Assembly: GCA_030266015.1 (NCBI GenBank)
Contig: JAJDHD010000019.1
Span: 1 to 46,370, forward strand
Direction: 5' to 3'
Source: Christensenellaceae bacterium OttesenSCG-928-K19
GTDB taxonomy: Bacteria; Bacillota; Clostridia; Christensenellales; Christensenellaceae
DNA length: 46,370 nucleotides
This document shows positions 6,701-15,486 of this stretch, one piece after another. Numbering within the stretch: the first letter of the stretch is position 1; each line of letters opens with the position of its first letter. The notes beneath the pieces were generated by a model. It had not been told where the DNA came from and did not search any database. It was given only the letters and a program-made list of their open reading frames with translations. The translations under genes were made by a program, and so were the position numbers.

Positions 6701-7990
6701 CTACAGGTTTTTTGGAATGCTGATGGTTACAACGGTGCCTACCCCCAAGGTGCTCTCAATCTCCAGCGTCCCATCGCAAATCGCGTGAAGCCTGCTTCTC
6801 ACATTGGCAATACCCACATGCGTGCGGCCGTCTTCCAATGCGGTGTCCGGGTCAAAGCCCACGCCGTTGTCGGAAACGATAATGCGCCAATCCCGTTCCC
6901 CTTCTTCCGTACCGATGCGCACAATGCCTCCGCCGTCACGCTTAGTCACGCCATAGCGCACAGCATTTTCCACAATTGGCTGCAGCGTCAGTGATGGTAG
7001 CATAAACTCCCTCGCACTAATATCAAATTCTACCTTAAGCCTTTCCTCAAAGCGTGTTTGTTCAATCCGCAAATACGTCTGCACATGCTCCAGCTCTTTA
7101 TCAAACGGGATAGGGTGCACCTGCCCCAGCGAATCCAGGTTTCCACGCAGATACTGTGAAAATGCCAGTGTCATTTCCTTGGCTGCCGCCGCGTCGGTAT
7201 CACACAGTGCGCCAATGGAGACCAATGTATTATACAAAAAATGTGGTTGGATCTGACTGATCATAATGGACACCCTGCTTTCGGATAACGCAAGCTCTTT
7301 TTCCTGCATATTTTTTGCCTGTTGTGCCTGCATACCCACATAAATGACCAGGATGGTGAAGGTAGATGCCACATAAACGGACACAAGGCCATATACCAGC
7401 ATTTGGATTACCACCGCAATAACGGGCAGGATAATATAGCACGCAAGCGCAAACGATTCCATGCGGTTTAAGTGTTTGCGATACCTCCATATGAGCCACG
7501 CGTTAATCAACATGCCTATGATGCCCAAAGCCTGAGAGAGCCAATACCAGTCCTGCCGGTGGTAAACGTTGTTCTCGTCTATCACAAAATACATGCCGTT
7601 AAACAACGCGACAACCGATAACGCAATGGCAATACCGCACACCCAATAAACCGCGTGCAACGCTGTTTTCCTCACGGCTGTTTTAGTAGAAAAATATGTA
7701 GTGATATAGTCGGAAAATGCCATAATCAGCAGATAACTGAAAAGGTAAGTGCTGTAATTCCCAATATAGTTCATCGCAAAATTGTGCGGAGCCATCCTGC
7801 CGAAGTTATAAAACGCCAGCGCGTCACTGAGCATCACTGCAATGTTGAAAATCAACACCCGCGCAAACACCCGGTTTATATGTGTTTTCATATTGTCGGA
7901 AATAAGCACGCAAATTAAAATAACGAGGGACAGTATGCTCGCGAATATTTCAATTGAAATGTTGATTATAAGGGTTGTATCCGATATCAT
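6701..7990 (-). CDS. LytS/YehU-type sensor histidine kinase (orphan)
   Basis: Six or so membrane helices fill residues 1-210. A short linker leads to a His_kinase domain with the phosphoacceptor motif IQPHFLYNTL (about residue 247) and a HATPase_c domain with N-box ENAVRYG (about 340) and G-boxes DNGVGFDP and GIANVRSRL. This subclass usually signals to LytTR-type response regulators. No response regulator gene lies in the window. ATG 7990 is chosen because AAGGTGG precedes it by six bases; an upstream ATG at 8038 lacks one. The gene has its own promoter 180 bases upstream. A LytTR-like repeat pair near 31247 could be a target of such a pathway, but that link is speculative. Confidence 0.9.
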   Translation of the reverse strand: MISDTTLIINISIEIFASILSLVILICVLISDNMKTHINRVFARVLIFNIAVMLSDALAFYNFGRMAPHNFAMNYIGNYSTYLFSYLLIMAFSDYITTYFSTKTAVRKTALHAVYWVCGIAIALSVVALFNGMYFVIDENNVYHRQDWYWLSQALGIIGMLINAWLIWRYRKHLNRMESFALACYIILPVIAVVIQMLVYGLVSVYVASTFTILVIYVGMQAQQAKNMQEKELALSESRVSIMISQIQPHFLYNTLVSIGALCDTDAAAAKEMTLAFSQYLRGNLDSLGQVHPIPFDKELEHVQTYLRIEQTRFEERLKVEFDISAREFMLPSLTLQPIVENAVRYGVTKRDGGGIVRIGTEEGERDWRIIVSDNGVGFDPDTALEDGRTHVGIANVRSRLHAICDGTLEIESTLGVGTVVTISIPKNL

Positions 7991-8171
7991 TTCAGCCACC
8001 TTGCTGGTTTTTTGTTGCCCGCCAATTAAAGCGCCCATAGCTTTTCATGCCCGGCTTATACATTCTTGCAGGAATGATCGCAAGACGCAGAACGCAATTT
8101 GCATGCTATCGCCACGGTTATAGAAAAACTACTTTTAGTAAAATTTTTCATAATACTAAAATATATATTTT

Positions 8172-8206
8172 ATTATACGGGCAGGCAATAAAATAGACAA
8201 GCTTGT
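8172..8206 (-). promoter_or_regulatory. Histidine kinase promoter with palindrome over -35
   Basis: On the minus strand: -35 TTGTCT (8195-8200), 17-base spacer, -10 TATAAT (8172-8177). The perfect palindrome ACAAGCTTGT (8197-8206) overlaps the -35 and could be an operator. Confidence 0.6.
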
Positions 8207-8333
8207 AAAAAATCATTACGTGTCAGTGAAAGCTCTAGATTATTCCACATATCAAATGTCGATAAAGCCTATCTTCTTTTGAGGTCATTATAGGTAATTG
8301 CATGGACTGGGGTTATTTGAGTCTATTTATTCA

Positions 8334-8387
8334 CCGGTATTTTATCGTTTTTGCCGGTACATTTTGTATTTCTCTGTTTTTTGCCGG
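8334..8387 (+). repeat. Helically phased CCGG repeats upstream of the MalT-like gene
   Basis: CCGGTA occurs at 8334-8339 and 8354-8359 (20 bases apart). The ten-base TTTTTGCCGG occurs at 8348-8357 and 8378-8387 (30 bases apart). A weak -10 (TATGAT, 8393-8398) follows. The spacing in whole helical turns suggests protein binding on one DNA face. Confidence 0.4.
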
Positions 8388-8478
8388 CTGGATATGATAT
8401 GCTCTTATTGGAAGATACCCACACATTAATGATGTTTTTAATCGAAGTAGGTTAAACGATACAAAATGGAGGCATAAA

Positions 8479-11010
8479 ATGAAAACTCCAGGGGTTACAA
8501 TACAGCGTAAACGGCTGATGAGGCTGGCGGAAGAATCTGCGCCATACAAAATACTATATGTGCAGGCGCCCGCCGGCTATGGCAAGACCATCTTTGCTGG
8601 CCATTGGCTGAACAGCAGCGGCACACTCAGCGCCATGGTCTCTCTGGACGAATATGACAACAGCATTGGCGACTGCTGTCGCAAACTGAAAAATGCACTT
8701 ACGGTGTTGTATCCGGGCAATAAAGCGATCCGGGCATATACCGACCATCCCGCCTTTGACAGCGCTCCAGCGGAGTTTTTAATGCGTGCGGTGGACGTAA
8801 TGCCACAAGATGACCCAACCAGCCTGGTAATTGACGACCTTCATTTTGTGACCGATCCGAAGGTGCTTTTGTTTTTACCGGTGTTTCTTATGAGGGTGCC
8901 GGCAAAAACCAAAGTACTGATATTAAGCCGCATCGCCCCGCCCGAAACGTTCAGCGGGCTTTACCTAAAAAACAATCTCCGGCTGGTTCCGCCAGAGCAA
9001 ATGCGCTTTGATGGTGATGAAATTTATGCCCTTTATAAAAAGAACGAGATACCGATTACAAAAAAACAGGCTGAAGCCATAATGAAATATACCGAAGGCT
9101 GGCCAATCGAAATAAACGCCCTGCTTCTCTCGGGAAACAGCATGCTCACTCAAAACATGCCCCACGAGCAACTAGAAAGTTTCATCAAAACACAGGTATG
9201 GAAAAACTGGAGCAAACAGTTTCGCGATTTCATGGTTCAAACCTCTATCGAAGAAGAGCTTACCGCAGGACTTTGTGAGGCAATTACCCACGAGGAAAAC
9301 AGTAAGGCTATACTGGAAGTCTTGCTTTCCGAAAGCGCATTTTTATGGAAACAAAACAATGGCACCTATCATTTCCACCAGCTTTTCAGGGAGTTTCTGT
9401 TGAAGCTGTTTGCCCGGCAATCGCAGGAATGCCAGAAAGCGCAATGGCGGCGGGCTGGCGAATGGTACCTTGGGCAAAAGGATTTTTTCCGCGCAGTCGA
9501 TCGGTTTGTAAAAATAAAAGACTACGACAACATTGCAAAATGCTTTGACCTGCTGGAGGATATGGATCGCGCCGGGTTTGATACCGAGCGCATTATGCGT
9601 ACGGTGCAAAGCTCGTTGGATGACAATATCACTGATCAATATCCTTTTTTACTTTACATGCTGGCCTTTACCGCGCGCAACGAAGGCCAGGCGGATGTTT
9701 TCGCACAATATGCCGACAAATATTATGCCAATTATCCCCGTATTGTGCAGCGTAATCCAGAGCTGGCACACAATATTTTTTTCCTTTATGCGCTGGATTT
9801 TCGTTATACGCTTGCAGATCTTATCAACACAGTGGACTCTATGCAGGCCGCCGCACTCTCCCATGGCGGCATAGAGGTTCGGGGCGTCCGCGGCTCGGCA
9901 ACGTCTTATCTGCCCTTATACCACCGATCGTTCCGGGATTTTTCCGAGCTGGCCCTGGATGATATTGACACAGCCACCGCCGTAGTGGATCAAATTTTGG
10001 GGGCGTTGCTTGGGGAAGAACGAGAAATGTTGATCGAATGCATCCGCGCGGGCCTTCATTATGAGAAAGGTGCGCTTTTGAAAGCGCATAACCTCGCGCT
10101 GTCAGCAAACGCAAAAATCAAAAAAGGATTTGCACCGGAATCAAAGTTTTGTGCCATGATGCTGCTGGCAACGGTTAACTACGCGATGTGGCAATTTGAC
10201 AAAGCCGAAACCACTTACGAGAATATCCGTAAAATGATAGAAGAAGAAAAAGCGTTTTACCTGGACTTCAATCTTGACGCAGCCGTATGCAAAAGCTGCC
10301 TTGATTATGGAGAGATGGCTGCCGCGCAGCAATGGCTCGATAAAAATGGCACCGATATCTATGATAACCTGAGCTTTTTCCGGTTATGCGGTCATTTTTC
10401 TACCGCGCGTGCACACATTGCATTGGGCAATTTCGATAAAGCGGTAATCCTGCTATCCAAGCTGTCTGCCCTGTGCCAGGCATATAAGCGCCCCATAGAT
10501 GCAATTGAAGCCGAGATCCTTCTTGCCATAGCCTTTTGGAAGCGTAAGCGGGGGTATCAGAAAGAAGCAATGGCGCATCTGGAGAAAGCGATTAAAGCAG
10601 CCCAACCCTATGGGTACACGCAAGTTTTTACCAATGAGGGCGCCGAGCTGGAGAATATGCTGGCCCGCCTGCGAAACCGCGTGATACGCAAGGACTACAA
10701 GGGCGATATTCCCGAAACCTTTGTTAAAATGTTGCATATACGCGTGGCGGAACAAGCACAGCACACAAAGGGACTTACGGCGGGCAGGATAGAGCAATCC
10801 ATAAAATTTACAAAGCAGCAAAAGCGTGTCATGTCTTTGCTATGTGCGGGCTATAGCTACCGCAGAATTGGCGAAGCACTGGGAATAAAATTTTCCACAG
10901 TGCGTTCGCATATAGAACTGATCTACAAGAAACTGGATGTTTCGGGTGAAAAAGAAGCCATTCTAAAAATACGTGAGCTTAACATACTGGGAAACGAAGA
11001 TGCTCCATAA
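8479..11010 (+). CDS. MalT-like STAND ATPase with LuxR HTH
   Basis: An 843-residue one-component regulator of the MalT/LAL class. The N-terminal NTPase has the P-loop APAGYGKT (residues 30-37) and Walker B SLVIDDLHFV (about 115-124). A winged-helix region around KNNGTYHFHQLFREFLLKLF follows, then a long TPR-like helical sensor domain (about 330-760). A LuxR HTH ends the protein (FTKQQKRVMSLLCAG, then FSTVRSHIELIYKKL). Such proteins bind ATP and an inducer, oligomerise and activate transcription. GGAGG lies seven bases before the ATG. No sugar or transport operon is adjacent, so the target is not evident. Next to it is an orphan sensor kinase on the opposite strand. Confidence 0.92.
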   Translation: MKTPGVTIQRKRLMRLAEESAPYKILYVQAPAGYGKTIFAGHWLNSSGTLSAMVSLDEYDNSIGDCCRKLKNALTVLYPGNKAIRAYTDHPAFDSAPAEFLMRAVDVMPQDDPTSLVIDDLHFVTDPKVLLFLPVFLMRVPAKTKVLILSRIAPPETFSGLYLKNNLRLVPPEQMRFDGDEIYALYKKNEIPITKKQAEAIMKYTEGWPIEINALLLSGNSMLTQNMPHEQLESFIKTQVWKNWSKQFRDFMVQTSIEEELTAGLCEAITHEENSKAILEVLLSESAFLWKQNNGTYHFHQLFREFLLKLFARQSQECQKAQWRRAGEWYLGQKDFFRAVDRFVKIKDYDNIAKCFDLLEDMDRAGFDTERIMRTVQSSLDDNITDQYPFLLYMLAFTARNEGQADVFAQYADKYYANYPRIVQRNPELAHNIFFLYALDFRYTLADLINTVDSMQAAALSHGGIEVRGVRGSATSYLPLYHRSFRDFSELALDDIDTATAVVDQILGALLGEEREMLIECIRAGLHYEKGALLKAHNLALSANAKIKKGFAPESKFCAMMLLATVNYAMWQFDKAETTYENIRKMIEEEKAFYLDFNLDAAVCKSCLDYGEMAAAQQWLDKNGTDIYDNLSFFRLCGHFSTARAHIALGNFDKAVILLSKLSALCQAYKRPIDAIEAEILLAIAFWKRKRGYQKEAMAHLEKAIKAAQPYGYTQVFTNEGAELENMLARLRNRVIRKDYKGDIPETFVKMLHIRVAEQAQHTKGLTAGRIEQSIKFTKQQKRVMSLLCAGYSYRRIGEALGIKFSTVRSHIELIYKKLDVSGEKEAILKIRELNILGNEDAP

Positions 11011-11430
11011 AAAGCACAAACCCGCCCCCTAATTATAGATTTGATGGGAGGGGCGGATTTGCAGTGTCTGGGGGGACACTATATGCAACGGGATTGTTAT
11101 TCCCGAAGCTGGAATAGTAAGGCCTTATGGCCGACGGCCCTATTGCACAAGCAATTGCTGTGCCCCGGGCAGTTGTTTTTAAGACATGCGCTTATTTTAT
11201 ACTATGCTGTCAAAGAATGATATTCTTTTCACGCTTTTGTCAATGCCTGGTCAATGACTCCTGTAACAACCCGCCTCTTCCCAGAAAAGCGCGGGGAATA
11301 CAACCTGTTTTTGCAAAGCCTCAATCGCTGACGCGCACGAGGGAGTATCCCACCACTTTTCTTTTTTCCTACCGGGCGCTGGATCCCGCCAATTGCCAGC
11401 TGGCTATGTGTTGTCAGCACCAGGGGCTGT
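11011..11430. other. Gene-free intergenic region after the MalT-like gene
   Basis: 420 bases between convergent genes. It contains a GC-rich hairpin at 11022-11056, the inverted repeat GCACAAGCAATTGCTGTGC (near 11145-11163), and a direct repeat of GTCAATG (11239-11245, 11250-11257) that matches the operator upstream of the 11431-12951 gene. Open frames here lack ribosome sites. Confidence 0.5.
11022..11056 (+). terminator. Possible terminator of the MalT-like gene
   Basis: CCGCCCC (11022-11028) pairs with GGGGCGG (11050-11056) across a 21-base loop, 12 bases after the stop. The trailing T-tract is short (ATTT), so strength is doubtful. Confidence 0.4.
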
Positions 11431-12951
11431 TCAGGCTTTTTTCAGATAGTCCCGAAACATACTGATCCTGTCTTTTAATATTCGCATCTGGTGTCCCCGG
11501 TCTTTTTTCTCCTTGGAAAACATCCGATATCTTCGTTTCAAAAAATCACCCAAAGATTCGATAACTCCCTTATGATTGGTTCGGACGATAATATTCTTAT
11601 TTTCATCCGTCATATATACAATCTCCTGGCTTGTTTGCACAAAATAGGCAACCGGTGTATTTATTGTGTCTGTAAAATGCACCTTCAGGTTTTTGTTTTG
11701 CAGCATATTTTGCAGCATGTTTTCCAAAATCCAGCAATACCGCTCAGGCGTTATGATGTTTTTGCCCCCAATCCTGCGTGGCAGGCAGGGCAACGCCACA
11801 CCTTCCTGCGCAACGACCTTAGGCGAAAACAGAGGTATGATTGCCACAACATTTGCCGCCTTGGCTAACTGTGCAGAGGTATTGCAAAAATCCCTGATAC
11901 TATTTTGCAGCATATTCTTATCATAGTATTTTGCGTATAGCTTCACGGCAACCTGCTCCAAAAATTCCGGCGGTAGCAGGTGCAGGGGCAACACAGTACC
12001 ACAAAAGAAAACTTCGCTGCCGCTCTTGTGCAGGTCGCTGTGTATTTTCAGCGTTTCCAGCAGGCAAAGATCTTTGCTGGCCCAGTTCATGGGCTCGCTT
12101 TGCTGATAGGCCTTATCAAAATCCGCCGCAAGGAAGTCTGTAAAATCCGGGTCTGTGTGCACAACCATTGCGGCGTGGCTGCTTTTGTGAAATCCTACGG
12201 ACATCACCGCCCCCACGCCAGACGCTATAATACCGGAATGGGAAAACATTTGCTTACCCATCTGGTTAAAGCGCGCAAATAAAATCGTTGCGTTTTGCAC
12301 GACTTTTCTAAGCGCATAGAGCAAGCCCACAATTCTCTCGGCCGAAACGGTTCCTGCCATCAAAACTTTTACTGATGTGATCTTTGCGTGGGCAGCGGCT
12401 ATGTTTTGCAGCTCCATGCCATTTGCATAAACTTTTTCTACCCGTTTGCTGCCGTCTAGTAGAATCCTCAGCGTGCCGTCTGTATTCCCGTTCTCCAGCA
12501 AAAGAAAAAAATGCTCGGCGGCTTCTTTCTTTTTTAAAGCATCGTTGTATACCCGGCCAGTGGGATCTTCGCCCAGTTCGCCTCCGTTGCTTTTCTGCTC
12601 TGCAATTTTAAGCGACACATTCAAGCGGTTGACCGATTCATTCAGCTTCTCATTTGACTCGTCTCCAATTTCGAACCATTTCACAATCCTTTTTTGGATT
12701 TCTTGTGGTGAGTCCAGGGTAGAGGCCGAAACCCCCATTAGCTTAGACAACACTTCTTTTTGTTTCTCTGATACGATTCTGGTTGACGCTAACCGGGCAA
12801 CCTCATCCAGATAGGCTGGGTTGCGCAGAGGGGTTTTTGTCCCCTTGCGCCATCGGCTGACAAGCGACGGGTCAAGGTTCAGCTCCCGTGCTATCTTATT
12901 GTTTGGCAAGCCCGTTACCGCCAACAAGTTGTTAAACTTATCCGTAAACAT
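11431..12951 (-). CDS. HTH regulator of an unfamiliar ~510-residue family (member 2)
   Basis: A 506-residue cytoplasmic protein with an XRE-like HTH at residues 1-45 (NNKIARELNLDPSLVSRWRKG) followed by a large region without a known domain. Visible segments include ITSVKVLMAGTVSAERIVGLL, shown here as ITSVKVLMAGTVSA, and a basic C-terminus rich in Arg and Lys. Layout, length and the HTH sequence match the protein at 4189-5757 (SLITKWRRG). ATG 12951 follows AAGGGACG at good spacing; a TTG at 12987 would lie upstream of the predicted transcript start. It is divergent from the GGDEF/HD-GYP gene, and an almost perfect palindrome lies between them, so it may control both. Ligand unknown. Confidence 0.75.
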   Translation of the reverse strand: MFTDKFNNLLAVTGLPNNKIARELNLDPSLVSRWRKGTKTPLRNPAYLDEVARLASTRIVSEKQKEVLSKLMGVSASTLDSPQEIQKRIVKWFEIGDESNEKLNESVNRLNVSLKIAEQKSNGGELGEDPTGRVYNDALKKKEAAEHFFLLLENGNTDGTLRILLDGSKRVEKVYANGMELQNIAAAHAKITSVKVLMAGTVSAERIVGLLYALRKVVQNATILFARFNQMGKQMFSHSGIIASGVGAVMSVGFHKSSHAAMVVHTDPDFTDFLAADFDKAYQQSEPMNWASKDLCLLETLKIHSDLHKSGSEVFFCGTVLPLHLLPPEFLEQVAVKLYAKYYDKNMLQNSIRDFCNTSAQLAKAANVVAIIPLFSPKVVAQEGVALPCLPRRIGGKNIITPERYCWILENMLQNMLQNKNLKVHFTDTINTPVAYFVQTSQEIVYMTDENKNIIVRTNHKGVIESLGDFLKRRYRMFSKEKKDRGHQMRILKDRISMFRDYLKKA

Positions 12952-12986
12952 TCTTTCGTCCCTTCTGACAATACAATACCCAAACA

Positions 12987-13015
12987 ATCTTAGATTAATT
13001 TGCTTACAGATTCAA
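12987..13015 (-). promoter_or_regulatory. Promoter of the second HTH-family gene
   Basis: Minus strand: -35 TTGAAT (13010-13015), 17-base spacer, -10 TAAGAT (12987-12992). The -35 overlaps the first AATAGTCATT repeat, as expected for autoregulation. Confidence 0.6.
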
Positions 13016-13061
13016 TAGTCATTTATTATTATTTGTTGAATAGTCATTGACCAGTCAATGA
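13011..13061. promoter_or_regulatory. Operator-like palindrome and direct repeats
   Basis: Direct repeat AATAGTCATT at 13014-13023 and 13039-13048, and the 18-base palindrome TCATTGACCAGTCAATGA at 13044-13061, perfect except for the two central bases. The palindrome is centred about 61 bases before the likely start of the 13208 transcript, a typical activator position. Confidence 0.6.
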
Positions 13062-13101
13062 ATTCTGTGCGAAATCTCTATGTTTTTGCTTGCTTTTTAC
13101 A

Positions 13102-13107
13102 TATAAT
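13102..13107 (+). promoter_or_regulatory. -10 box of the GGDEF/HD-GYP gene
   Basis: A perfect TATAAT with no good -35 at 17 bases, which would fit activation from the palindrome at 13044-13061. Leader about 95 bases. Confidence 0.5.
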
Positions 13108-13207
13108 AAATTTCCATGGTAATTTTGAATCGTTCTTCTACGTTATCAATAGAATAAGATGAGGGGAGCCGAACCCACATAATACGCAGGCATCGGAGGC
13201 TTTCGCT

Positions 13208-15406
13208 ATGAAACAGATGAATCAACTACCTAAAGCAATACGGGATAGCAGCCTTACGTTAACTTACCACAAAAAGTTAACCGGCGAGTTTCGCTTTACA
13301 GTAACCGACATAACAAGCGGATTTCAGCGTTTTTTTTTCTTAAAGCCAAATGCCGCGCCGGAGGTTGTCCTTCCTGTCATCCGAGCGAGTGATCCTTATA
13401 TTTTAAACGAATGGATCGAATATATTGTAAAAGTGGATTCCGCCCCTTATCTTAGCAATTATGACAGCGTAAACAATACTGTATATGAGAAAAGCATGAT
13501 GCAGTTCTTTCAGGGCCGCATGGCATGGAAGCAGGTGCAACTCACTGTGGACACAGCAACCTCCCAGGTCAGCATCGCATTGCAGGACATTGAAAATAAC
13601 GCACTGAAAATCAATAAATGGAGCTGGCAGGAGATCAGTGTGTCAAAACAACTTGGTGTGGCAATGGGTGGTGGAAATTATTGGGATATAGACTTGCAGC
13701 ACAAGATGGTCTATCTATCCGGAAACCTTGCACGGCGGCTGGAGATGGGGCGGGGAGACATGGTGGTTCCACTGGCTGCCTTTTTTAAACGCGTACATCC
13801 CGACGACAGGGCAGGGGTGGAGAATGCTATTGAATGCATGGACCAAGGGCATTTGATGCTCCGTCACCGCTGCCTTATGCCCAGAGGCAAAACACTGCAC
13901 CTGACAGCCTATGCTATTCCGTTTTTTGATCGAAATGGCGACGTTTCACATATCAAGGGTCATGTTCAGGATAATACAGACCAGGAATCGGCCATTGAGA
14001 TGCTTGCCATAAGCGAAAAAAGGTTTCGTAATGTTGTGGAAAATGCAAATGATATCTTTGTGCTGCTCGACCGAAACGGCCTGATTAATTATGTGTCCCC
14101 CAGTGTTCGCCATGTTTTGGGCTATACAGAAAAAAAACTTTATGGAAAACATTATGTACATTTTTTGGGACCGTATACCAATCCCGATAAATCGGTGTGG
14201 GATTTCCACCAGAATGTGCTGCGTAAAGGGCAACCCTATCACGAGGTGCAGCTGCTTCACACAGACGGCTCTAAGCGGTGGTTTCGTGTCAGCATGTCCC
14301 CGATTGAAGATTACAAGGGCCAGATTGTTGAGATCGGCGTTATGTGCAGGGATATTACACGCGAAAAACAGCAAAAGGACAAGCTGCTGTTCCTCGCGCA
14401 CCATGATTTGCTCACGCACACGCTCAACCGCTCGTATTTTGAGGAAATGCTGGAAAAAATAAGCGAACTGGAGCACCTGTCCTGCGCGCTCATTATGCTT
14501 GATCTCAATGGACTTCGGTTTGTGAATGATACCTTTGGCCGTTCAAAGGGCGACGATCTTCTTGCTGAGGCGGCGCATATCTTTGAGCGGGCAGCCGCCA
14601 AAAAAGATGGTATTGTCGCGCGGACGGGCGGTGATGAATTTGTGATATTGGTGGAAAGCGACTCTCCAGAGGAAGCGGAAAGCATATGCCGGCAGATTGA
14701 CGAGGAATGCACCGCCACAAAATATCGCAAAATTCCCCTCCATGTTTCTTGGGGAATTGACTTTAGCGCACAGGCACAGCGCGATATACACAAAATGTAT
14801 GAAAAAGCGGAAGAGCGGATGTACCGCAAAAAGCTGCTGGATTCCGACAGCCTGCATAATCATATCATTTCCTCGCTAAAGACTGCATTGGAATCGCGCC
14901 ACCTGGAAACAGCCGACCATATGTCGCGCATGGAAAAAATCGTTTTATCCATGGGAAAAGCCACTAGGCTCACCAGCACAGAGCTTGACCGCCTGGTTTT
15001 GCTGGCCTCGCTGCATGACATCGGCAAGGTCGCCATTCCTGACCACATTATCAACAAGCCGGGCAGGCTGACAAATGAGGAGTTTGAGGTTATGAAAACA
15101 CACAGCGAGGTGGGCAGGCGCATTGCCATCTCATCGCAGGAACTGGCGTGTATTGCGGATGAAATCCGCCATCACCACGAGCGGTGGGACGGCAAGGGAT
15201 ATCCGCAGGGCATTAGTGGGGAAAAAATCCCCGTTCTTTCCCGGATGGTAGGTGTTGCGGATGCCTATGACGTGATGACAAACGCACGGCCATATAAAAC
15301 GCCAATCCCGCACAAGCAGGCATTAGAAGAGCTTCACCGTTGTTCGGGTACACAGTTTGACCCTGATATTGTCAATGTATTTGATAAGCTTTACAGCAAC
15401 GGTTGA
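13208..15406 (+). CDS. PAS-PAS-GGDEF-HD-GYP cyclic-di-GMP protein
   Basis: A 732-residue cytoplasmic signalling protein. An N-terminal region of ~140 residues is unassigned. Two PAS domains follow (about 150-260 and 270-395; the second has NVVENANDIFVLLDRNG). The GGDEF domain carries an intact RTGGDEF (about 471-477), so cyclase activity is possible, but the inhibitory RxxD site is not conserved. The HD-GYP domain (about 560-732) has SLHDIGKVAIPD (HD pair near 601) and HHHERWDGKGYP (near 655), the metal and GYP motifs of c-di-GMP phosphodiesterases. One chain could thus make and degrade c-di-GMP under PAS control. CGGAGG precedes the ATG. It is divergent from the HTH gene at 11431 and ends at a shared terminator. 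Confidence 0.93.
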   Translation: MKQMNQLPKAIRDSSLTLTYHKKLTGEFRFTVTDITSGFQRFFFLKPNAAPEVVLPVIRASDPYILNEWIEYIVKVDSAPYLSNYDSVNNTVYEKSMMQFFQGRMAWKQVQLTVDTATSQVSIALQDIENNALKINKWSWQEISVSKQLGVAMGGGNYWDIDLQHKMVYLSGNLARRLEMGRGDMVVPLAAFFKRVHPDDRAGVENAIECMDQGHLMLRHRCLMPRGKTLHLTAYAIPFFDRNGDVSHIKGHVQDNTDQESAIEMLAISEKRFRNVVENANDIFVLLDRNGLINYVSPSVRHVLGYTEKKLYGKHYVHFLGPYTNPDKSVWDFHQNVLRKGQPYHEVQLLHTDGSKRWFRVSMSPIEDYKGQIVEIGVMCRDITREKQQKDKLLFLAHHDLLTHTLNRSYFEEMLEKISELEHLSCALIMLDLNGLRFVNDTFGRSKGDDLLAEAAHIFERAAAKKDGIVARTGGDEFVILVESDSPEEAESICRQIDEECTATKYRKIPLHVSWGIDFSAQAQRDIHKMYEKAEERMYRKKLLDSDSLHNHIISSLKTALESRHLETADHMSRMEKIVLSMGKATRLTSTELDRLVLLASLHDIGKVAIPDHIINKPGRLTNEEFEVMKTHSEVGRRIAISSQELACIADEIRHHHERWDGKGYPQGISGEKIPVLSRMVGVADAYDVMTNARPYKTPIPHKQALEELHRCSGTQFDPDIVNVFDKLYSNG

Positions 15407-15430
15407 TTTTGCTTAAAAAAAATCCACAAG

Positions 15431-15467
15431 AAAAAGCAGGCCGCATGGGCAAGCCTGCTTTTTCTTT
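15431..15467. terminator. Bidirectional terminator
   Basis: AAAAAGCAGGC (15431-15441) and GCCTGCTTTTT (15453-15463) form a perfect 11-base stem with T-runs on both strands. It ends the 13208 gene on plus and the ABC operon on minus. Confidence 0.9.
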
Positions 15468-15486
15468 ATCGTATAACCCTTTTAGC

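Larger units (their letters stand above)
7991..8478. other. Regulatory intergenic region between kinase and MalT-like gene
   Basis: A 488-base divergent spacer without a supported gene. It holds the kinase promoter (8172-8200), an A/T palindrome (8158-8171), and phased CCGG elements in front of the MalT-like gene (8334-8387). The rest shows nothing I can name. Confidence 0.6.

Noticed and set aside
11127-11465. 112-codon plus frame and an overlapping minus frame (11229-11420) in the 420-base spacer
   Set aside because: Weak or no ribosome sites, Cys-rich low-quality translations, overlap with the end of the real gene at 11431.
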